From Aricia agestis (Eukaryota > Arthropoda > Insecta > Lepidoptera > Lycaenidae), in contig NC_056412.1 of NCBI RefSeq assembly GCF_905147365.1, positions 10,718,001-10,782,000 on the forward strand: a stretch of DNA of 64,000 nucleotides. The letters are read 5' to 3'. Position numbers and translations under genes: made by a program. This document shows, piece after piece, positions 42,779 to 55,779 of the stretch. Each line of letters starts with the position of its first letter. Position 1 is the stretch's first letter. The notes under the pieces are model-generated. The model worked only from the letters and a program-made list of their open reading frames with translations. It was not told the DNA's origin and made no database searches.

Positions 42779-45700
42779 ATGGCATCGCCTTTAGAACAAT
42801 TTGTTAACAATGTACGAACGTCTTCTGCTGCAGGTACCTAAATATTTTTTTATCAATGCCGCTATTTGTATGTCTGGTCGTTTACAAAACTAACTTCATA
42901 ATATTATGTTGTATTATTTCTTTTATTAATTTTCAGGAAACTTTAGAGAATTATGTGATGTTATAGGAAAATCAGATGAAATATTGCAACGCAATAGTGC
43001 ACATCTAAATACAGTCCTAGAGACCCTGGATATCCAACAACATTCTCTGGGTGTTTTAGCAGTTCTCGTCGCTAAGTATTCAGTTACACAGGTAAGTTTA
43101 CCTATTTGACTGCAATTCATTCGATTTTATTATGCTCTATTATAATATTTGCCTTGTATAGTGCCTAACTGCACTTAAAAAATATTTCATAAAAGTTTTA
43201 AGTCAGTCAAATTATAGAATTTTATTAACTTAATTCATCAAGCCCATACGCTCACCGGTGAATGAGATACAGTAGATTATCTATTGTGTCTCATTTTCCC
43301 ACGATCGATGGGTTAATGTTAATTCTACTACAGACTGACGTCGATAAGTCATCTATGGTGCAGCAAATTCAAGAGTTTATTAGTAACTGCAATGGAGAGC
43401 AAGTACGCTTTGCGCCAGATTTGTGTGAGTAAACTGTTATAAAATTTGTTACAGTTATCTAAATATTTTCTTAACCTACGATTACAAGCTTGAGTCCTTT
43501 TCATTTTAAATGTTTGTATTGAGATTGAATATTATATTATCTTCTCTGTTTACTTATACTTACATATCAAATTTTTCACAGATGCTGAGCTATGTCACCG
43601 CCTTACAGAATATCTTGTTGAAGTTAAACAACCGATTAGGGGTATAGAAATATTGAAGAGAGCCATCAGAAAAATTCAGCTATTTGATTCCCAACTTACG
43701 TCTATACATGCAGATTTGTGCCAATTGTGTTTATTAGCCAAGTGTATTAAACCGGCTATGGAGTTTCTAGATACTGATGTTACTGGAATAAGTTCAGAGG
43801 TAAACAATTTCATGTATCTTGATTTAAATTTTGATCGGGTCACCAAAGTATTATGTAGCAACTGGTTTATGGGATTTAAAATTTGATTTAATAATTTATA
43901 GAAATATTATTTTAAAGTTAAAACTTGAAAATAATTAAATTTATGATAAATTATTCCAAGACTGCATCAAAATCTAAAAAAACTAAGATTATAATTTTTT
44001 TTTGTTATTAATTACTATGATTATTTTTCCTACTATTAAAACTAATTTTAGTTCATGGCTAAGATAGAAAAGTGTAAAAACTATGAAAGTTCATGAAAAT
44101 GTTTTTGTCTTAACCAATTATACTATTTAATAAAGAGGGTGTCAATAGCTTTCAAATAAAGGCGTGGATAGTTGAGTGGGCCAAATAATAATTTGTGTAT
44201 TGAAGTTATATTAAAATTTTTCTTGTTGTTATTAAAGATTTCATCATATAATTTTCAGCTTGGCGGGAACAATGACTCAAAACATTTTCTTCTGTATTAT
44301 TACTATGGTGGCATGATTTACACGGCCATGAAAAATTATGACCGAGCTCTCTATTTCTTTGAAGTGGCAGTTACAGTGCCAGCCATGGTTGTTTCACATA
44401 TAATGCTCGAAGCCTACAAGAAATATATTTTAATTTCACTAATTCTACATGGAAAGGTTAGTAAGTTCATTTAAGTATTTATTATATATTATATTACTAA
44501 GTATTATTTTAGTAAAAAATGAAACAAAGATGAGAGATTATAATAAAACTTTAAATTGAATAAAGATAACAAGCTTAATGTATTTTTAGATCCATCCGAT
44601 GCCGAAATATACATCACAAGTTGTATGCCGCTTTTTGAAACCATTATCTTTTGCATACCATGAACTGGCTACATCACAACATGCAGCAATCAAACATAGA
44701 GAAACATTTGTTAGAGACAAAAATATGGGCCTTGTTAACCAGGTATGTTGTAAATTGATTCGCCACAATAAAATCACCTGCGGGTCTAAAATGGTCGCTT
44801 TGAAGAATCATGATATGAATCATAATATGATTCATTTTTCTAAAATCGCAAAATGCAACTGTGCTTCTAATTCATTTCTGATTTGACATTTGTCAGTTTA
44901 GACAATTCATTTGCTGAATTGATTGAGAGGAATTGCTAAATGTGTTATGTGACCATTTTAGCCCCGCTGGTGAGTTGGTGACGCTAGTTTTGACAAATTA
45001 CCTCTAGGATCTATAAAGCAATTTCATTAACTTCTTTGGTTGATCTGTGTATATTTCTAGTAATTATTATAAAAATTAAGAGTAAAGTAAATAAATGTTT
45101 AATTATTATGGCCCTGTGCGAGTTTCTTACGCTCGCGTCAGTTCTTCTCGGCGGGGTAGGCCTGAAATGTTATTGTTTATTTTTTTCATTTTTAAGGTTT
45201 TAAGTTCCATGTACAAAAAAAACATTCAAAGACTGACAAAAACATTCTTGACTCTTTCCCTGAGTGACGTCGCTTCTCGCGTGCAGCTGTCTGGTCCTGC
45301 GCAAGCTGAATCGTACATACTTAATATGGTAAGATATCATAAACTATTTATCCTGGCGCTTTTATGATAACAAGAATTATTATACAATAGTATGGAAAAG
45401 CTCTTTCCAAGCCCATCTTTTGTAATTTCTCTCATTGAGTCCGTCCACATAAAAAGCAAGCATTGCTTTTTTTAGTAATAAAGTTTTTATTTTAAAATTA
45501 TTCATCAAAAATGTTAATCTTAAATATGACCAATTATTTTTAAAAACTTTGCAGATTGAAGAAGGCGAAATATATGCCCTGATAAATCAGAAAGATGGCA
45601 TGGTTGTTTTCCTCGATAACCCCGAGAAGTATTCATCACCGGAAACTCTCAGTGTTCTTGAGCAGCAAATGACGAGCTGCATCAAACTACACCAATACAT

Positions 45701-47981
45701 CCAGGAGATGGATGAACAAATACAAGTCAACCCCCAAGTAAGTACTCATTTTAAACTGAGTCCATTTAAGCTGCATGTCCACTGGATTGGAATAGAAGCG
45801 TACCTACGGAGCGGACAGAGCATCATGGTTAACTAAATGTCCACTGCATTCGGATTCAGCATCGGCAATTTAGGTTTTTGTAAAGCGCCGCCTGTAACAC
45901 ATCGCAAACACGTCAGAACTTGAAAAGTTCAGAATTCGAATGAAGCATTCACTGCAGATTACGTCATCAGCACAAATACCAGTATCAGGCGCAGAAATGC
46001 TGATCCAGTGCACGCAGTACCATAGAAATCAATACAAAGCAACAAACCGCTCTTACGCTCCAATTCAGGGCTTGTACCACGAAACCGTTTTGAGACTCAA
46101 ACAATCGAACGAGAATGCCGCATCCTACTCTAACGTGAAATGACGTTGTTAGAGCAGGACGCGGTATTCTCGTCCGATTGTTTGAGTCTCAAAACGGTTT
46201 CGTAGTAGCCCTACTGATCCGGTGGAAGCGCACCTTTAAACCACTCTACATAAGATAGAGCTCATTCATATTCTTAGGATAATGTTTTAAATAGTAAAAT
46301 GTATTCAAGTAATTTCTTTTTTTATATGACATATCAACTGATTGCAGTAATATCGGCAATCAACTTTGCTGCTAAATATAATAATATCTAATAATAATAG
46401 GAATAATTATATTAATACGTGAGAGAAAAACTTTGTAAGTGAATTGTAACCCTTTTTACGAAAAATGGCGAAACGTAGGTGCATGAAATTTCGCACAGTT
46501 ATAGTTTATATTGTGAAGGAGTGCATCGAGCTATTATTATTTATAATTATGCTTTTATCATAAATATTTTTAACAAATAAAACGTTACACACACTACGAC
46601 ACTACTACTAGGAAAAATGACAGATTTTTGAGTGACAAGCCTTAGATACATACGAATTATACTCTTATATTTATGGTTGAAGTCTGTTGACAACAAGTTG
46701 ACAAATGAGGGATTTTCATTTATATTTTTTAATTTTAACAATCTTAACTAGATGGCGTAAGGATAGACACTTCTAGATTTTCTATTGGTTTCTCACCGAT
46801 CTGAAATTATCTGCAGGTTGGCATCACTGACTACATATGGGTTGTGTTTCCAAAAAATATCAGTGTACTGTCAAGTGTGACATGAATCAAAATATCTTAA
46901 ACCTAAGCGATTAGGCCAGTACACTGGTAATAGTTTAGAAACACGCTGACATAATAAAAACTTGTCAAACTGAAACTTGACAACTGAAAGAGTTTTGGCG
47001 GGCATGTCACTTTCAAACTTCTACTTTTTATTGTTGGTGTGGTTTTTATTATTTTTTCCCAAATTGTGGTTTTTCGGGTTTTTGATATTCATTATTGGTA
47101 AAATATTAGCCATTAAATATCCGTTATCTTGCACAAGTGCAGGTAAGATGTTGTCAAAACCAAAATGTATAATTCCTGTGACATTTGGTGTGAATATCGG
47201 TAAATAGGGCTATTTCTTCCGTGAATTTTAGCTAAAACATCGTTATAATAACTTTATTATCCTATTCATTGGAATATTATTGCGTCTTTTTCAAGTTGAA
47301 ATGTATCAAGTTTTACATTATTTTGCCCAGTTTTGTAGCAATTATTGATGGTATTCCCTGGTATTACCGATAGTTGTCTACCCATACGCCATCTAGTTAC
47401 TAAAATGGAAACTGTTTGACAATCAAATTAAAAATATAGGAAAATCCCTCATTGAAAATGGATTATTGTTTTTTTATTTAATTTTAGATACTATTAGACA
47501 ATGCTTAAACTGCCAGTCTGAGATCAGCTGAGTCCCAGAGACAAAAATTGAAAAAAAAAAATTTGATGAAGTCAATATTTTTTACAAAATATAGGTAGTA
47601 GTCCTAATGTCGTTGCAAGTAAGGTCGAATTTCGACCATTGGGCGATCTCTAGTAATTATACAAATATGTGAATCAGGTCCGCTCCAGGTCATTGATATG
47701 TCAATCCAAACTAATATTATAAATGAGAAAGTGTGTCTGTCGCCCCTTCACGCCGAAACCGCTGAAAAAGCAAAAATGTACGGTTCCTACGCGATAAACG
47801 ATTTTTTGCGCAACGGATTTGCGGGCGTCATCTGGTAATAAATAATAGGCAATATGTAAGCAGTGATCAACATTATGTAAAATGGTCTTTTCTTTTTCAG
47901 TATGTCAAAAAATCATGTGGAACTCATGACGAGGATATCGCAGCTGCAAGTCAAAATTCAAAAACAACATACACCATGTAA
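42779..47981 (+). CDS. COPS3: COP9 signalosome complex subunit 3
   Basis: CSN3 is a PCI-domain subunit of the COP9 signalosome, the deneddylase of cullin-RING ligases. Nine exons with GT-AG sites and matching phases (42779-42833, 42937-43091, 43334-43424, 43582-43799, 44259-44456, 44590-44742, 45197-45328, 45555-45737, 47901-47981) give 421 residues, against 423 in human. Recognisable parts are MASPLEQFVNNVR at the start, the helical repeats (CQLCLLAKCIKPAMEFLD; YYYGGMIYTAMKNYDRALYF), PKYTSQVVCRFLKP, and the PCI winged helix (KKNIQRLTKTFLTLSLSDVA, IEEGEIYALINQKDGMVVFL). The short C-terminal exon differs from vertebrates. Intron 8 (45738-47900) is expanded by transposons. An AATAAA lies at 48001. 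Confidence 0.94.
46066..46213. mobile_element. Inverted-repeat MITE in COPS3 intron 8
   Basis: Arms of about 60 bases (ACGAAACCGTTTTGAGACTC, AAACAATCG.ACGAGAAT, CCGC.TCCT.CTCTAAC) face each other around a short centre. A second, partly deleted copy is at about 50091-50217 in a UROD intron. Confidence 0.75.
46400..47655. mobile_element. Helitron-like family 3 element split by a 744-bp TIR element
   Basis: The outer sequence (TTAATACGTGAG...GGGCGATCTCTAG before a T) matches the uninterrupted copy at about 61247-61706. The inserted GAGGG...CCCTC element is 46707-47450, flanked by AT (46705-46706 and 47451-47452). Its imperfect inverted arms are about 70 bases, both containing AACTAGATGGCGTA. 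The 61.5-kb copy shows the undisturbed site (GACAAATTGAAAATGG). Confidence 0.75.
47705..47835 (+). mobile_element. Internally deleted Helitron-like element, 131 bp
   Basis: It begins TCCAAACTAATATTATAAA after an A and ends GCGGGCGTCATCTGG before a T (CTGG for CTAG). It lies in COPS3 intron 8. Confidence 0.6.
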
Positions 47982-48592
47982 AAATTATATATTTTATATA
48001 AATAAATAATAAGAAACACAATTTTGTCTTTTTGTTGCACCTGTTTTCCTACGGCCTCATTAATAAATTTAGAACATGACAAGACCAAATAATCCAATTG
48101 GCTGTAATAGCAGAGGTAATAGGCTTGTGTTCTTTTATTTATAGGTAATTAAATGACCTCTCAAAAATAGAAACTCCAGTGAAAGATTGACTTTGGATTA
48201 AAAACTCTCCAAGATATCACAATTCAAAAATTATATAAGACTCAAAATGCGCAATACAAACTGCTACTGAGCTATGACGTCACGGCTCATTAGTTTGTAT
48301 GCATTGTGGGAAAGTTGTAAACAATTTATAATTGCTTAAGTTATGAAGTCTAAATACCCCTATTTTCTATCCAACTCTTATCTAATAGGTTTTTTAATGT
48401 ATAAGACAAAGACAGCAATCATGAATTAGATGTGTCATATGTCTTTATTAACAAGGCTGTCATTCTGTAGTAAAGCTTTGCTTATTTACCGTTAAATAAA
48501 TGCCTTTAAATATTTGCCCATCACACAAACACATGCAAACACTCCATATTCAGTGTGTCTTCATTCTAAATTTTATATTTTCACCTTTTTCA

Positions 48593-51285
48593 CTATAGTG
48601 CTTCATGTACGGCCTCAGTGAATGCAGTCATACTTTCTAATGGCGTTTGCGGCGTTATCCCATGCCCTAAGTTGGCGATATACCTGTGTTTGCCAAAATT
48701 TTGCACCATCTGTTTTGTCAATGTCCTTATTTCTTCCTGAAATAATATTATGTTATAATCACATTTTGTTAAAATTGATTCATTTTATATTACTTTGTAT
48801 TTAAGACTTCCTTTTTGCACACATAGTTTATTTCAGTGTTTTTCAACTTTTTTATAATGCGACCCCCCAAGATTTATTTGATATGTGCATAGTTTTTACT
48901 TACTGGAGATTTGTACAAGTCCTGGGGATCCAGGTTGCCCTGTAATGTAATATTGGCACCAATGATTTTCCTTGCCTCAATAGGGTCGACTGTCCAATCC
49001 AAGCCAATAGTTTCATACCCTAATGTAGCTTGTATGTCCAGGGAGTGTCCCCCACCTTTAGCAAACACCGTCTGAAATTAATGTTATCTATAAATCTAAT
49101 ATGAAAAAAAAAAACAAAGCTACACAAAATAAAATTTTAGGAGCCAAAAACTTGAGATTTCCTCTTAGCTGCAGGGATCCTCTATAGGTTTCTTCCTTAA
49201 GCTAAAAATTGTTAGTGGATCCCTGCAGCTACTTAAGTACATTTTATTACATTACACAAGTTTCCAATTTAAGAATTCACATGTCCGAATCTAGTATCAT
49301 AAATTTTTTTAAAACCATATTTTTAGAAATCCTATTTGAAAAGTGATGTTACTGTACTATACATGTATATAACAAAGATAATGCCGTCTGGAACTTTGAC
49401 CTTTTGTAAAGTAGGTTGAAGATAGTTTTAAAGAAATAATTATATTACATATACATTGTCGGAATGTTAGATGAAGCAAGGTCACAAGGTCTTATTGAGA
49501 TTTTATCTTGAATTTATTGAGAGTGTTAAGAGTTCAAATATTCTTATAAGTTAGCTTGAACAAATTAAAAATATTCCCCCTTTGTAGGGACAACATTTTA
49601 TACCTAAGAGGTACCCACACCGTGTACACACACACAACTACACAGTAACTCTCTTAAGCTATTTTTCTTATGTATCAGACAAAATATTGTGTAACAATAA
49701 TGTATATTTATAACATGGATCTTTTTATTAGTAAGGGGATATTACCATTGGCACTTGCTCTAACTTGTTGTTGTTTAATTTTTGAGTTACTCCACTTCTT
49801 ATTTCTTTTAGATAGGGGGCAGAAAATTCCATGAACTGTTCTCTTGTTAAATGATCGGCACTGGATTCAAACACTTGCAACAGTTGGGCACCAGACTCAG
49901 CCTGAGGAAGTGAAATATGAGTAATAACTTATAAGTTATAACAAATAATAATAATTAGTAGTTAGCATAGCAGTTTCTTCTATGTTAATCCAATATTAAC
50001 ACAGCGTTGATATGATTTTGATTGCAGTCTTGGTATAGTGAAACTACAAAATATTACTAATTAATAAACAAACCAACATTAGCATATTCTGGGCCCGTAC
50101 CATAATAGTACGAGAATGTTGCGTCCTACTCTAACAAATGTGAAATAATGTTGTAAGAGCAGGATGTGGCATTCTCGTCTGATTGTTTTAGTCTCAAAAC
50201 GGTTTCGTAGTAGGCCTACTGATTAGTGAAAAGTTCTAAACTCCAAAAAATATTATGTCATTTGAGATCATAATATTTTGCACTTTGATGGAGTTGGAAT
50301 TAATCAAAATTGTATTGTAATAAATTGGATAGAAACAACAATACTTAATAATACTTAATAGTCAAATTGTGACAAAATAAAACCTTACCTGCATAACTAA
50401 ATAGTCAATGATAACTCTAGTTAAGAGGCTTAAAAGTTTATGTATGTCTTTTGGATATTTTTCCAACCATTCCTTTGTTTTGGACATGGTTTTACTTCCA
50501 CCACCTTCAATCATATATCCCATGAGTGTAAACTGAAATCATAAAAAAAAATATGAGTGCCTACCTATCTAGGAAGAATGAGTGTTGGCAATAGAGAAAA
50601 AAAATCTTTTATGATTTTTTAAACTTGGTTTTAGATCTTGTAATTTTAGGGACAAATTATTACCGGAGCTCCAGTAAATCCAATGAGGGGCACTTTTCCT
50701 TCAATTTTATGTCTCGTCAATGTAATTGCATCCCCAACATAGGTAAGTCTGGAAACTGCTCCATCTTCTTGCAAGTTATTGATCTCTTTTGGATCTTTGA
50801 GTGGTTCCGGAAACACTGGACCCTGAAAGTGATTTAATTCACATTCTAAAGTTACTATTGACAGTCATTACTTAGTTATTTCTTGAAGAAGTTAAAGTGA
50901 ACACTTACCAAACCAGGATGCATTTCAACTGTCATACCTAGTGCTTGTGGTATAACGAGAATATCACTGAATATTATTGAGGCATCCAAGTGCTCGTATC
51001 GCCTAAGCGGCTGCAACGTGACTTCGCATGCTAGCTCGGGGGTGCGGCACACAGTAAAGAAGTCATGTTTTGCTCTAACAGCCTGAAACTCCGGCAAGTA
51101 CCTTCCCGCTTGCCTCATAACCCATACCGGCACTTTGTCTACTTCGTCACCGCGAGCTGCTCGCAATAATCTATCATTTTTCAAGGCGGGAAAATTCTGA
51201 AATAATAAAATTAGTCAGTAATGTAATATCATAAAAATATAATAAAATTGTAACGAAATCAACTAACCTTATTCGTGTACTGCAT
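48593..51285 (-). CDS. UROD: Uroporphyrinogen decarboxylase
   Basis: UROD is the cytosolic haem-pathway enzyme that decarboxylates the four acetate side chains of uroporphyrinogen III. Seven exons on the minus strand (51268-51285, 50909-51196, 50664-50822, 50389-50532, 49746-49901, 48904-49071, 48593-48736) join in phase to 358 residues, against 367 in human. Signature 1 is VPVWVMRQAGRYLPEF, with the substrate-binding Arg residues. IIFSDI holds the catalytic Asp. Signature 2, GFTGAP/FTLMGYMIEGGG, is split by intron 3. ANLGHGITPQTP holds the conserved His near the C-terminus. Exon 1 codes for only six residues. An AATAAA on the minus strand lies near 48440. It is convergent with COPS3. Confidence 0.95.
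49168..49233. repeat. Short inverted repeat in a UROD intron
   Basis: TAGCTGCAGGGATCC and GGATCCCTGCAGCTA lie about 35 bases apart, forming a potential hairpin. Confidence 0.65.
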
Positions 51286-51542
51286 TTTGTAAATAACTTT
51301 CTGTTCTGATTGATGATAAGACTGATATTTATAGTTAACAGTTTCCTGTTTAATATAAATTGAATTCCGTGCAAAACCTACACTAATTTGCCTTTTTGCA
51401 AGTAATCGCTTTGGTAATGAAATCAGCTGTTGCGGGTTGCCTCCATATCAAAATATGTCATCTGTCATCTGTCATATGCCAGACGTCATCTTCTTCTTTT
51501 ATTATGGTCATGTAGCAGCTATTTGCCAAAAAGCTATTTTTT

Positions 51543-51667
51543 AAATTTATGTGCCTAATCATTAGGTACATAAATTTTGCCATTATTGCCAAATTTGCCA
51601 TTGACAGATCCTGGTAGACCTCATTAGGTCCTAATGAGGTCTACCAGGATCTATCAATGGCAAATTT
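51543..51667. repeat. Two near-perfect palindromes upstream of UROD
   Basis: A 35-base palindrome (51543-51577, AAATTTATGTGCCTAAT arm, one mismatch) is followed by a 77-base palindrome (51591-51667). The latter has 38-base arms starting AAATTTGCCATTGACAGATC, a single-base centre and one mismatch. No target duplication was assigned. Confidence 0.85.
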
Positions 51668-51718
51668 GGATGGCAGATTTTCAAAAAATATCCTTGATCA
51701 TTGGATCCTTGATATTGT

Positions 51719-54700
51719 CCGTGGGAGAGCCATGCTTCGGCATAAATGGGCCGGCTCGACCGGAGAAATACCACGGCCTCACAGAAAACCGGCGTGAAAC
51801 AGCGCTTGCGTAAACTTGCGCTTGTAAACTCACTCACTCGGCGAAACACACGCCGAGTGAGTGAGTTTACCGGAGGCCCAATCCCCTACCCCCCTAGAAA
51901 TGCCGCAGTTGAAAAATAATTTGTTACCCCAGGAGGGTACCAACTGCGTTGGAGAATCCCTCTCTGGACGTCCAGGCTCAGGAACTCCTGGAACTGAACG
52001 TGAACGTCCAGGCTGCCCCTCGTATTCTGGGGAGGGCAAAACTGCGCTCCAATCTGCTCGGGGCAAGAGCAAACACACAAAGGCACCCCCTTCGATATTA
52101 AACATGGACTTTTGTAATATCAGGGGATTACACTCCAACCTTAATGCTGTCCATTACCACCTTGAGACGGCAAAGCCGGCTTTGCTCTTTTTAACCGAGA
52201 CGCAGATATCATCTCCGAGTGACACATCATACCTTTCCCACCCAGGGTATTACCTCGAGCACTCCTTTCTACCCAAAGCTGGAGTATGTGTGTATATCAG
52301 AGATGATATCAGCTCTCACCGCCTCAGCAATCTTGAGGTCATGGACCTATCAAACTTATGGCTCCGCATAGATTGCGACGACCACCCTCGCGTCTATGCG
52401 TGCCTATATAGGTCCCATAGCGGTGACCCCGAGACGGACCGACTCTTGGAGCACCTGCAAGCTGCTTCAGATTTTGTGCAGCAGCAGATCCCATCCGCAG
52501 AGATCATAATACTTGGCGATTTTAATGCCCACCACGCCGACTGGCTCAATTTCAGTAAAACTGATCATGCGGGGAGATCTGTCTGCAACTTTGCCCTTGC
52601 GAACGACTTGACACAACTGGTTACTACGCCTACGCGAATCCCAGATGTGGATGGTCAGAATCCTTCCTTGTTGGACCTCCTACTGACTTCAAATACTGAC
52701 GGCTACCAAATATCCGTAACCGCGCCACTTGGTTCATCGGATCATTGCCTTTTTAGGAGTTCTGTGCCACTTACGACGGTGTTAAGACAGCGCGCTGTTA
52801 AATACCTACCGTCGTGTGTGGCACTACAAGTCAGCAGACTGGGATGGGATGCGGTCGTTTTTTGCATCCTATCCTTGGGGGCACGTGTGCTTCTCGCCGG
52901 ATGATCCCGACAACACTGCCAACTCTGTTGCCGATGTGGTGATGCAGGGGATGGAACTTTTCATTCCGACCTCTGTAGTGTCAACTGGCGGCAGATTTCG
53001 TCCCTGGTTTGGTTTATCCCCCAAAAAAGCTTCTCGCCGGAAGCAGGAGGCTTACCAATCCTGGGCCAACGCAGTGTCTGCTCGGGATTTAAATATAAAA
53101 AGGAGTACAGCCTTGCCTCTAGGTCCCTCAAGAAAGAGATTACTCAGGCAAAGCAACAGCACGTCAATAGAATTGGCAAGAGACTTCCTCCCCTCGGGAA
53201 CCCGTGCATTCTGGTCTCTGGCCGAAGCTATTGAAGGAAATTTCTGCAAGCCAACCCTACCATCCCTACACGTAGGAAATGGATCGTTGGCCCAGGACGC
53301 AAAGGACAAAGCCGATCTTCTGGGCAAGCTCTTTGCGTCAAACTCGACCCTGGATGACGGGGGGCAGAAACCGCTGACCATACGCGATGCACGAGCATCA
53401 TGTCGGATATTCGGTTTCATCAGCGCTCAGTGCGAAAAGCCCTCTGTTCCCTTGATATCCAAAAGTCGAGTGGGCCTGACGGAATCCCGCCTATTGTGTT
53501 GAAGAAGTGTGCTCCAGAGTTGGCTCCGGTCTTGACGCGTCTTTTTCAGCTCTCCTATTCCAATGGCATCGTCCCGGCTTCCTGGAAGACAGCCTCGGTG
53601 CACCCGATCCCCAAAAAAGGTGACCGCTCAAATCCTTCCAACTACAGACCAATCGCTATAACCTCTCCCTTCTCGAAGATAATGGAATCCATTATCAATA
53701 GCCAGCTTCTTCGATACTTGTACGGCCAGGGATTGCTAAGCGACAAACAATACGGGTTCCGTAAGGGTCGCGTCTTAGCATACCTGACTCACCATTGGGC
53801 TCAGGCAATTGAGTCGAAGGGAGAGGCATTGGCTGTTAGTTTGCACATGCGAAGGCCTTTGATCGGGTTTTACCGAGAAATTATGTAAGTGGGTCACTAG
53901 TTTCTTAGCAGACAGAAGCATAAAGGTCGTAGTTGAAGGGGAATGCTCGGAAACTCAGTCTGTTAATGCTGGTGTCCCTCAGGGCTGTGTGCTATCGCCT
54001 ACTCTATTCATACTGCATATCAATGACATGTTACAAACCAACGGCATTCATTGCTATGCGGATGATAGTACAAGTGATGCTGTATATATCGGCTCCCCTA
54101 ATATTTCTCGGCAAAATGTCACTGAGAGTCGAAACGAACTTGTGTCTAAGGTGGAGAATTCATTGGAGAAGGTCTCTGAATGGGGTAGACGTAACTTAGT
54201 CCAATTCAACCCCACCAAGACACAAGTCTGCGCGTTCACCACTAAAAAGTCACCAATGGTCGTTTATCCTCGTTTCGAGGGCACATCTTTAACCATCTCC
54301 CCTAGCATTGAGATACTTGGCGTCAACATATCGAGCGAAGTCCAGTTCCGATATCATCTTGAGGGTAAGGCCAAATTAGCCTCGAAGAAGCTTGGTGTAC
54401 TTAACAGAGCGAGACAGTACTTCAGTCCGGACCAACGCCTACAACTCTACAAGGCGCAGATTCGGCCTCATATGGAATATTGTTCTCATCTCTGGGCAGG
54501 GGCGCCAAAATACCAACTGCTCCCTCTGGATCGTATCCAACGAAGGGCTGCTCGAATTGTTGACTGCCATAGTGTTTCAAACAGCTTGGACCCCTTGGAA
54601 TTACGCCGAGATGTAGCTTCTCTCTGCATCCTCTATCGGTTGTATCACGGGGAGTGCTCTGAGGAATTGTTCGGAATCATACCACCTGCAAATTTTCGCT

Positions 54701-54990
54701 ATCGTCCCAAGCGAAAAACATACCATCCTCATCACCTTGATGAGTGGCAGTCTTCCACAGTGCGTTTTTCGCGTAACTTTCTGCCGCGCACTGTAAAACT
54801 CTGGAATGAACTGTCACCAGCAGTATTTCCAGACCGATACGACCTGCAAACCTTCAAGAAAAGAGCGTATTCCCTCTTAAAAGGCCGGCAACGCACCTGC
54901 AGCTCTTCTGATGTTGCGAGTGTCCATGGGCGACGGTAGTTGCTTATCATCAGGTGACCCGTTTGCTCGTTTGCCCCCTTATTTAGTAAA
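51719..54990 (+). pseudogene. Near full-length CR1-type LINE, frameshifted
   Basis: The 5' UTR starts near CCGTGGGAGAGCCATGC. The endonuclease frame (51861-52800) has FCNIRGLHSNLNAVHYHL, FLTETQ, AGVCVYIR, GDFNAHHADW, LLDLLLTSN and SSDHCLF. RT follows in shifted frames: KSSGPDGIPPIVLKK, PIPKKGDRSNPSNYRPIAIT and GFRKG. Motif A is damaged (His in place of the catalytic Asp, then a one-base deletion near 53850). Then GVPQGCVLSPTLF and an intact YADD. The 3' UTR (GGCAACGCACCTGCAGCTCT ... CAGGTGACCCGTTTGCTCG) ends in an A run at about 54989. At least two frame breaks and a small deletion after GFRKG make it inactive. The family may be that called Zenon in butterflies; I cannot confirm that here. 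Confidence 0.82.
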
Positions 54991-55096
54991 AAAAAAGCTA
55001 TATATTTTGCATGTTTCACACACAGAATCAGCCGCTATATTTTATTCCCGGTATTGATAGAGTCAATTTCTTTTCTCACTTTTTGCCATCAGATTC

Positions 55097-55627
55097 TGGT
55101 AGACCAGGGTTTCTCAAACTTTCGGCTCCACGAACCCCTGTCAAAATTTCCAGGTGACAGCGAATCCCTTACTAACTAATGAGGTTTTTATTCGAATAAA
55201 AGGTAACATAAAGTGCCAAAAGAAATGTCTTTCTAATATTAATGTGATGGGTGTGCTTGTTTCTTTTCGCAAATGAAATCAATGTTAGGAGTAACTTTAG
55301 ACAATTTTAACCTTAATTCTGACTCGGTATGAAGTCGATTTCTGTATTTAGTTTTTATCATGACCAGGTGTCCCACCATCCCAAACCCCACTCTCACATA
55401 AGTAGGTATGTTGTAGCAAAGGTAAAAAGGAAATTCACCGCTTTGCGTGATTGTTTGAAATCCTCTTATTGCTTGACACTCAAACTAGAAATTATGCTCT
55501 CGTTCGTGACCCAAACGGGTTACGAATCCAGCCATCTTTTCCAGCCAATTATCAAGCCACCATTACGTAAATTATGTCGCGCGCCCTTGCCGTCAAATGG
55601 CGCACTTTGAGTAACCCTGTGGTAGAC
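55097..55627. mobile_element. hAT-type non-autonomous element, 515 bp
   Basis: The element (55105-55619) has ends CAGGGTTTCTCAAAC and TTTGAGTAACCCTG, and the 8-bp duplication TGGTAGAC at 55097-55104 and 55620-55627. A 93-codon open frame inside has no recognisable domain. Confidence 0.85.
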
Positions 55628-55779
55628 CACTGGGTAGACCTATATTATAATATTTAATAATTCGAGTTTAGTTTTTGCGTTGTACAAGTGTAAATTTTAA
55701 ATTTTTATTCCGAAAACATGATTTTTATCTTATTCTTTTATCATAATATTATTTTAATTAATTTATAATCTAATTAGAA

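Noticed and set aside
45095..45367. 90-codon open frame over COPS3 exon 7
   Set aside because: It is intron plus exon read through; the real exon is 45197-45328 by splice sites and homology.
45940..46143. 67-codon open frame in COPS3 intron 8
   Set aside because: It overlaps one arm of an inverted-repeat MITE that recurs in a UROD intron.
54054..54242. Minus-strand open frame within the CR1-type LINE
   Set aside because: Shadow of the reverse transcriptase reading frame.
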